Assembly (NCBI GenBank): GCA_029945425.1
Contig: JAQSDV010000001.1
Coordinates: 62,001 to 126,000 of the forward strand
Direction of reading: 5' to 3'
Length of the DNA: 64,000 nucleotides
DNA from: a bacterium
GTDB taxonomy: Bacteria > Pseudomonadota > Alphaproteobacteria > Micavibrionales > UBA2020
The notes under the pieces are model-generated. The model was not told where the DNA came from. It saw only the letters and a program-made list of their open reading frames with translations, and did not search any database. Both the position numbers and the translations under genes were made by a program. Below are positions 44,521 to 51,200 of this stretch, piece after piece. The stretch's first letter is position 1. Each line of letters begins with the position of its first letter.

Positions 44521-46302
44521 ATGACACTAACCATCGAACAGTTTGAGAAAATAGTCGTTCCCCTTTGCATGACCGCAAAGCGAAAGAGATGCCAATCTTA
44601 CTCAACGGCACTTCAAAAGCCGCGCCTAGAGGCAAAACCTGAATCTGAAGAATTTGCTATTATTTCGTTATTTGAGAGAATCTTTTCTTTTCACCTTCGG
44701 CCAGATTCTCCCGGCGAAGCGTTTGGCCCTATGCTCCAGATGGAGGGCAAACGCTCTGCTATTCCGGCAGATCTCACAAAAGAACAACGTGAATTTCTTG
44801 CAACACTTCTTCCCAAAGTAGCCGATGAAGAAATGCGCGCAAGAATTGCTGACACTCTTTGGGAGCTTAAACATGGCAAGGCAACTTTCTTTGCATCGGA
44901 AGCCGTAAGGGCATATTTAACAGCCGCGGAGCAATCTGAGGAAGATGGCTGGCGATATGAAGCGGATCACTATGCAAGGACGCTTCGTATTTATGCGAGC
45001 ATGAAACGCGCCGATAAAGACGGAGAGCTGGGTATTGTCGTTACTGATAAGCTTCTTCAAGCCGCAAAGAATTCGTCAGTTAACGGCCACCCATATCTAA
45101 CAATGAAGCTTGTTGGCCTGCTTAACAATTCTGGTATTGAAGGCGCAATAGATTTTGTTTCAATTATTTCTGAAATCGCGGAAAAATTTGAGAATGAAGG
45201 CAACTTCAATGCCGCTCATGACGCATGGCTACTTCTTGGGCGTCTTTATCATTCGGATGATAAATTTGACAAGGTAACTTATACTGCAACACGTGCCGCT
45301 GATACTTTTGTAAAAATGGCTGATGCCAGTGAACGAGAGCCAAACCCGAGCTATATGCAAATTTGCTCATGGCTGCAAAGCGCAGTCTCTGCCTACCGCC
45401 AAATTAAAGGCGGCAAAGAGCGAGCAGACGAACTCTATTTGCGCTTAGCTTCCCTTCAACCACGTATTCATGGGGAAATGCAAAGGCACTCTGTGAACAT
45501 TGACATTACCGAGTCTGTTAAAGAAGCCATTGCGCATGTTTCTGATCGGAACGCGCTAGGCGCAATTATGGCCGCTGCATTTTACCGTTTCCCTTCAAGT
45601 CGGGAGGCGTTGCAAAAGCATGTTGCGGAGAAGGCCGAGGCGGGCCCTTTAGCGCATATGTTGGCTGCAACATATCACGATAAACATGGCCGTGTAGTAG
45701 CGAGAAAAGAGCTAGAAGAGCCTGAAGAAAATCACCTTCACCGCGCTGCTGCTGAAATCAGGAGCATGCAGCCGGCCCTCTTTATTAGGCCCGCTTTGGC
45801 CCAAATTAGATTTGAGCACGCCATATCATTTAGAGAATGGGTAGACTTTTTGCATAGTCATCCATTTGTGCCTGAACATAGTCGCATGACTTACGCACGG
45901 GGACTTTATCATGGGTTCCATGGGGATTATGTGGCTGCCGCTTGCATCCTAATGCCTCAAGTAGAAAAATCTCTGCGACATATTCTTAAAGAAGCTGGCG
46001 AGGAAACGTCCAAGCTTAATGCAGACGGACTCCAGGAAGAAAAGTCGCTCTCTCAGCTTCTTGAAATGCGCGCCCTTGAAAATATTCTTGGGAAAGATCT
46101 GTTATTTGATTTGCGAGGCCTGCTCGTCGAAAAAGTCGGCGATAACTTTCGACATCTTATGATGCATGGCCTACTGGATGACGACGACATGGAATCATCC
46201 CTGCCTGTATACTTTTATTGGCTTATACTGCACATGATATTTTCACCCTTAGACCGGAAAGGGCTTGATCTTGGAAAGAGACCCCCTGATAAAGCAGCCT
46301 AA
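44521..46302 (+). CDS. DUF4209-domain protein with HEPN-type R-x4-H motif
   Basis: 593 residues, AT-rich. The C-terminal third matches DUF4209: FVPEHSRMTYARGLYHGFHG, AACILMPQVEKSLRHILKEA, LENILGKDLLFDLRGLLVEK, DNFRHLMMHGLLDDDDMESS. Arg544 and His549 (R-H-L-M-M-H) form the R-x4-H motif of HEPN ribonucleases. The N-terminal 400 residues are helical, TPR-like. HEPN proteins often work as RNases in toxin-antitoxin, abortive infection or other defence systems; the DUF4209 activity itself is not known to me. It begins 74 bases after the tRNA fragment, right at an element junction, and is followed by a small gene. Confidence 0.85.
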   Translation: MTLTIEQFEKIVVPLCMTAKRKRCQSYSTALQKPRLEAKPESEEFAIISLFERIFSFHLRPDSPGEAFGPMLQMEGKRSAIPADLTKEQREFLATLLPKVADEEMRARIADTLWELKHGKATFFASEAVRAYLTAAEQSEEDGWRYEADHYARTLRIYASMKRADKDGELGIVVTDKLLQAAKNSSVNGHPYLTMKLVGLLNNSGIEGAIDFVSIISEIAEKFENEGNFNAAHDAWLLLGRLYHSDDKFDKVTYTATRAADTFVKMADASEREPNPSYMQICSWLQSAVSAYRQIKGGKERADELYLRLASLQPRIHGEMQRHSVNIDITESVKEAIAHVSDRNALGAIMAAAFYRFPSSREALQKHVAEKAEAGPLAHMLAATYHDKHGRVVARKELEEPEENHLHRAAAEIRSMQPALFIRPALAQIRFEHAISFREWVDFLHSHPFVPEHSRMTYARGLYHGFHGDYVAAACILMPQVEKSLRHILKEAGEETSKLNADGLQEEKSLSQLLEMRALENILGKDLLFDLRGLLVEKVGDNFRHLMMHGLLDDDDMESSLPVYFYWLILHMIFSPLDRKGLDLGKRPPDKAA

Positions 46303-46334
46303 TCCCAATCAATAGAAAGAACGTTTTATTACAC

Positions 46335-46598
46335 ATGGCCTTTTATACATTGATCGTCGCTTTCAACGGTAAAACCTACGTCCACCAAGGGCGGTTTAGT
46401 AATCTGAAAAGTTTTGTTCCCCTCTTTTTAAAAGACTTGCCCAAGAGCGCGCTATCAAAAGACCAAATCCAATTTTTGTGTGCGAATACATATGGGGCGG
46501 AGTGGGATCAAGTGCCAAATGCAAAACATGTTTTGCGGCAATCGATCAAACTCGATGATGGGGATTTTGTAGTTTATGCTATTAAAACTCCCAATTAG
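46335..46598 (+). CDS. Small hypothetical protein next to the DUF4209 gene
   Basis: 87 residues starting MAFYTLIVAFNGKTYVHQGR, 32 bases after the DUF4209 stop on the same strand. Mixed alpha/beta pattern, ending LRQSIKLDDGDFVVYAIKTP. No family recognised. Because it is small, adjacent and co-directional it could be a partner, perhaps an antitoxin, of the HEPN protein, but that is only a guess from position. Confidence 0.65.
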   Translation: MAFYTLIVAFNGKTYVHQGRFSNLKSFVPLFLKDLPKSALSKDQIQFLCANTYGAEWDQVPNAKHVLRQSIKLDDGDFVVYAIKTPN

Positions 46599-46605
46599 GA
46601 AATGG

Positions 46606-46933
46606 ATGAAAAAGACACAGCTAAATAAAGGAATGAAACGGCGCGTCATGTATGTGGAGAGCAAAGGCGAACCCATCGCCGGAGCACATGCGCGGATTGG
46701 ATGGGTTACTTTTTTCCAAAACCGGAAAAACGATCTATTACCGTGACAAAGTTCTCGAGAAAGCAACTGGAGGAGGAATAGCCGGAAACTTTTTCGATAC
46801 GGCAACAGGCGAGGAATACTGGGTTTCAGGGGTTAAAACAAAAGGTTCAAATGCCCATCCCCATACGCCGATAAAAGTCGTCGTGGACGATGATGCTACC
46901 GAAGAATACAAAAGAATAACAACGGAATTATAG
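46606..46933 (+). pseudogene. Small conserved protein, frameshifted at a T run
   Basis: ATG 46606 (or 46633) opens a frame MKRRVMYVESKGEPIAGAHA, RIGWVTF, and the continuation FSKTGKTIYYRDKVLEKATG, NFFDTATGEEYWVSGVKTKG lies in the next frame. They join at the run of six T at 46710-46715; five T would restore one 100-residue frame. The restored protein matches a family of short bacterial proteins that I recall as sharing RVMYVESK...FSKTGKTLYYRG...EEYWVSG, some misnamed as a deoxyxylulose-phosphate synthase. Function unknown. Confidence 0.75.
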
Positions 46934-46937
46934 CAAA

Positions 46938-47281
46938 ATGAATAAAAGAAAGCCCCGATCAAAAAAAAGAGAGTACACCCACTGGCTGGAACATGGGTGG
47001 ATATTAATCCTTATGAATCCGAAGTCGAATTTACAGTTTCAGTTGGTGCAAAAGGCGCAACTGTTAAAGCCAGAGATCCGAATGATGGCGAAACTGCTAA
47101 AATATCAGGGATTGAACTGAAGCGCGACAACCTATCCCGCGAGTGCTTGTCCTTTACCTGTCACTGGCGCTCAACTGGCCGGATAACTGTAAATCGTATT
47201 TCGCAGATTTCGTCTGACCACGTTCAACTGACATTCACCTACACAGATTCCTCGACATTGGTCAGGAAATCGTCCAAGTAA
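46938..47281 (+). pseudogene. Small hypothetical protein, probable frameshift at an A run
   Basis: ATG 46938 opens MNKRKPRSKKREY, but coding character continues in another frame: HPLAGTWVDINPYESEVEFT, VSVGAKGATVKARDPNDGET, GRITVNRISQISSDHVQLTF, YTDSSTLVRKSSK. One extra A in the run at 46944-46947 would fuse them as MNKKKAPIKKKRVHPLAGTW. Alternatively translation begins at GTG 46997. No family recognised. It follows another frameshifted gene by four bases. Confidence 0.55.
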
Positions 47282-47366
47282 AAGCGCTTGTAGTCTTACA
47301 CATTTTCTTACACACTCTAGCGAAGCCAGAAAAAGGTCGTTATAACTCAATAGGATAATTTGCCAT

Positions 47367-47430
47367 GCTAGTCTCGAAAACTGAAATAGGTGTAAGCCTA
47401 TCGCGAGTTCGAATCTCGCCCTGTCCGCCA
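47367..47430 (+). repeat. tRNA-Ser(CGA) 3' half, probable attachment-site scar (copy 2)
   Basis: Shares the 16 bases tgctagtctcgaaaac with copy 1 and then diverges while keeping tRNA structure: variable stem tagg/ccta, T arm gcgag-ttcgaat-ctcgc, full seven-base acceptor strand cctgtcc, discriminator G and CCA. Compensating changes in both arms of the T stem relative to copy 1 show that the two come from different tRNA-Ser genes, not a recent copy. No 5' half precedes it. Confidence 0.78.
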
Positions 47431-47566
47431 TTTTCTAAACTCCCCTAATCATCGCCTTTCTACGCAGCAGTTGAACAACGGCGTGACTACCGTGGAGCAT
47501 AAAGGTCGAACGACCGATTGCCCAACGGACGAAATGACGGATGAACGTCTGTCATGGTGGCGTTAA

Positions 47567-47584
47567 ACGCCCTGAACAGGGCGT
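47567..47584. repeat. Short perfect inverted repeat in the gap after the second tRNA fragment
   Basis: acgccctg-aa-cagggcgt, an eight-base stem with a two-base loop, in the 170-base gap between the tRNA fragment and the leftward RHS/immunity genes. No T tract follows in either direction, so it is more likely a protein site or structure than a terminator. Nothing else is recognisable in 47431-47604. Confidence 0.5.
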
Positions 47585-47604
47585 AGCCAGCGCACTACTC
47601 TCAT

Positions 47605-47784
47605 CTATCCCATCAGGTCAAACTCGTAGAAGTCATCATCTTTAGAAATTTGGTAGCTTGGCTTAGATGTTAGAAACCCTTTGAATTCGCCGAAAGTAGA
47701 GTCCCCTGATAAATCTTTAGGTGAATACACTGCATCATTGGGATGCGCATTGAGACTTATAGTCACAACTCGTCTGATGTACAT
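47605..47784 (-). CDS. Possible 59-residue protein at the end of the RHS operon
   Basis: Reverse-strand frame from ATG 47784 (MYIRRVVTISLNAHPNDAVY) to TAG at 47605, ending SKDDDFYEFDLMG. Its start overlaps the last 22 bases of the immunity candidate in another frame. The composition is coding-like, so it may be a separate small protein, the displaced C-terminus of a longer immunity protein, or a remnant of an older one. No family recognised. Confidence 0.45.
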   Translation of the reverse strand: MYIRRVVTISLNAHPNDAVYSPKDLSGDSTFGEFKGFLTSKPSYQISKDDDFYEFDLMG

Positions 47785-48191
47785 ATTAATATACTATTTA
47801 GCTCTGGATATCCCTCGTTTTTCAAAATTTCACGAGCTTCTATCATACCTCCTTCAGTGAGAGCTACCTCTAAAGAAGAGACATTCTCTTGCATGGTCCA
47901 GGCCTTTATACTATCCGACCAATACACTAATGACCCAAGAGAGGTTAAAAAGGCGTACGATTCTTCCTCACGGCATGAAACCCACTCGTGAGCGCGCGCA
48001 TCAAAGTTAATAATTTTTATTAATTCATGCTTTAATAATCCATCAAGTGCAACTTGAATAGCGTTTAACTCGTTTCTCCTGCCAGAGTTTCTAATAGCTG
48101 AATTAATTATAGTGGCAACATTTTCATTCCCAGCTTCTTCAAGTATTGCCAAAATACAACGTTGGATCTTGGTCAAATTAGGTTTATGCAT
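47763..48191 (-). CDS. Candidate immunity protein for the RHS toxin
   Basis: 142 residues, starting 11 bases after the RHS stop codon on the same strand. The N-terminus (TKIQRCILAILEEAGNENVA, ALDGLLKHELIKIINFDARA) looks like a winged-helix fold, followed by EWVSCREEESYAFLTSLGSL and a C-terminal helix near EGGMIEAREILKNEG. No family is recognised. In polymorphic toxin loci the gene directly after the toxin C-terminus usually encodes its inhibitor; that is the basis of this call. Strongly AT-rich compared with the RHS core, as is typical for exchanged toxin/immunity cassettes. Confidence 0.65.
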   Translation of the reverse strand: MHKPNLTKIQRCILAILEEAGNENVATIINSAIRNSGRRNELNAIQVALDGLLKHELIKIINFDARAHEWVSCREEESYAFLTSLGSLVYWSDSIKAWTMQENVSSLEVALTEGGMIEAREILKNEGYPELNSILICTSDEL

Positions 48192-48202
48192 TCTTCACCG
48201 GT

Positions 48203-51200
48203 TTATTTATTGGGGATGGTAGTCGCCGGGCCCCATGGTTGATCGCGGGTTCTATATCGATAGTACCAATCATTTTCGAATTTAGCAGTCGGATCATTGG
48301 AATATGGCACTCTATTTGGTCTAGGCAGAATACGAATTTGTTCACCTGTATTGGCGTTCTTGTAGATGAACCCGCCTTCGCCCGTGGTTGGCTTGTCGTA
48401 TATGAAGCCACGATCATGTAACTCTTTTATAAGACGATTTTTCCCCCAAGCCGCGTTGGCGTTAGGTAGGCCTCCACCGAGAGGACAATCGACGTCTTCG
48501 GGCAGGAAGTACGAGCCTACAAACCCAACTAGGTTATAGCCTGCATACATTCCAACAGCTAAACCTGCTGCTCCAAAGCCTATAAATTCAGAAGCAAGAG
48601 CTGTACTGCTTAGCAACTGCTGAATTGTGATTATAGGCGGCTTGTTATGCCCCATGCCTGCTAATCCCATCGGGTCAATCCACATTACCGGGCTCTGTCC
48701 GACATACCCGAATGTGTTCAACCCACCCGCCAGCCCAATCGGATCGCTGCTGATATACCGCCCGATCGCGGGGTTGTAATATCGATTCCAGTTGTAAAAC
48801 AGGCTGGATTCCGAGTCGTAATACTGCCCCGCTAGGCGCAGGTTGATCGTTGTTGCACCGCTCGCCGCGCTGATGCCGAAGGCGTCGTTGGCCCATGACC
48901 AGACGCTGGTACCCGCGCTGTTCGTTCCGAACCTCGGCGTACCTAGGTGGTCGGTGTGGATGTAGGTGACGGTTTCGGGAGAGCCGCTGTTTACTTGGGT
49001 GAGCGGGACTTGGTTGAGGTAGATATATTCCCGCACCATCGCGCCCGCCGTGGTGTATTCGCCAAGCATTAATCCGCCTGCGCCGTAAACGTAATGCGTC
49101 GTCACGCCGCCAGTTACTTTTTTAGTACGCTGATTATAGGCGTTGTAGGTGTAGGTCGCGGTGGATACGCCGCTGATTTTGTATTCCTTCATCAGCCCCT
49201 GATTGCTCCACACGTAACCGTTGGTGCCAATGGCGGTGATGTTGCCGGCGGCGTCGTAGGTGTAGGCGGTGCCGCCGACGGCGCTGATCTTGTTGTTGGC
49301 GGCGGGGACGGTGGTGGTTATGGTGCCGCCCTGCACCTTGGTCAGGCGGTTGCTGGTGGCGTCGTAGGTGTAGCTGGCGGCCGCGCCGGGGTTTTCGGCG
49401 TTGACGCGGTCGAGGGCGTCATAGCCGTAGGTGGTGGTACCTGCTTGGGTGATGTTGCTGTTTTTGTCGGTGGTGTAGGTCCAGTTGTACAGCCCGCCGC
49501 TGACGGTGCGGTTGGTGGGGTTGTAATCGGTGTCATAGGTGGCGCTGAAGGTCTTCGCGTTGCCATAGGTCATGGCGTTCTGCGGGCCGAAGGGGAGATA
49601 GGTGATGCTGGAGGCGAGGTTCGTGGCCGAGCCGTTGATGGGGGCGGCGACGTTGGAGACGAGGCCGTTGGCGTTTCTGGTGTAGGTGACCACCCTGCCC
49701 GACGGCATCGTCATGGTGGCGATATTCCCCGCAAGGTCGTAGGTGTAGCTTTGCGTGAAGGTCAGGGCTCCGCGCGTTTCGGAGACGCTGGTCACGCGGC
49801 CAAGGCTGTCATACTGGTAATTCGTGGTGCCGGTGTTATCGACCACGCGGCACAGATGACCCTTGTACGGCGTGCCGCAGCCACTGGAGAGGTCATAGCT
49901 GAGCGTGGCGTTGAGCGCGGTTTCGGCGGGATAGACGACGGTCAGCAGCCGGTTGAGGGCGTCATAGGTGTAATCCGTTACCACGCTGCGCGCATCGGTG
50001 CGCTTGGTGACGTTGCCTGCCTTGTCCACGATATAGTTGATCGTGCCGCGGTCGGGGGAGATTTCGGATCTCACGTCGCCGAAGGCGTTGTAGGTATAGC
50101 TGGTCGTGTGGTTGCGCTGGTCTTTGACGGAGGTGAGGTCATCAAGGCCGGAATAGCCGAGCGTCGTCACGCCCGAGAGCGCGTTCGTCTGCGTCGACAG
50201 CCGCTGCAGCGCGTCGTATGTGTAGGTGGTGGCAGGGTTCGCCTTCGGGTCGGTATAGCTGGTGAGGTTCGAGTTCTTGTCATAGGCGAAGACGGCGGTT
50301 TGCGCGGGAGTCGCCGCACCGATGCTGCGGATAAGGCGCGAGAGTTCGTCAAAAGCTTGGTCGTGGACGTAAGTAGTGGTCGGGGTGACGTTTTTGACCT
50401 CCGCCTTCGTCGCATCGCCCGCGTTGTTGAGCGTGTAGGTGACGGTGTTGTTGAGGGAGTCTTTAATGCCCGTGAGACGCTGCGCGTTATCGTAGCTGTA
50501 TTCCACGAAGACAGAGTTCGGCAGCGTCACTTTCACGATGTTGCCGTTGAAGTCGTAGTCGAAGTCGTAGAGCGCGGCGAGGCCCGTGCCGGAGGCGCGC
50601 GTCGCCGTTTGTAGCCAGCCGTTCGTGTCGTAGGTGAGGACCGTGTTGATGCCGTTCATGTCTTGAATCGTGGTGGGGCGGCCTGCCGAATCGCGGGCGG
50701 AGACAGTCGTCACCTGACTCAAGGAGTTGGTGACGGTGGTGAGGTTGTAATTGCCGTCATAGGCGTAAGTGGTGAGGTCGGAGACGTCGGTGCGCGGGCC
50801 GTTGACCTGCTGCAGACGCCCCAGGATCACGTTGCCGCTGCCATCCGTGCCGTTGGAATAATAGGCATAGGTCGTGATGCGGGTTTCCGCCGTCGCCGTA
50901 TCGGTGACGGTCATCGTCACCAGTCGGCCATAGGTGTCGTAATCATAATCCGTGGTTATCCCCGGCTCTGTCACCACGTCGGGCAGGTTGAAGCTGGTGA
51001 TCCAAGAGATTGTCGTGGCGCGCTGCACAGTGGGGCGGCCCGCTGCCTCCAGCATGTAAACCACGTTGCCGCGACTGTCGTACTGGTAGCGGGTGGTGTG
51101 GTTCTGCCAATCGGTCTTGCTGATGACGCGGCCCAGTGCGTCGTAATTGATCTTTTTGTACGAGGCAACGCAGTTGGCCGAGGCGATGCCGCTGACCAGC

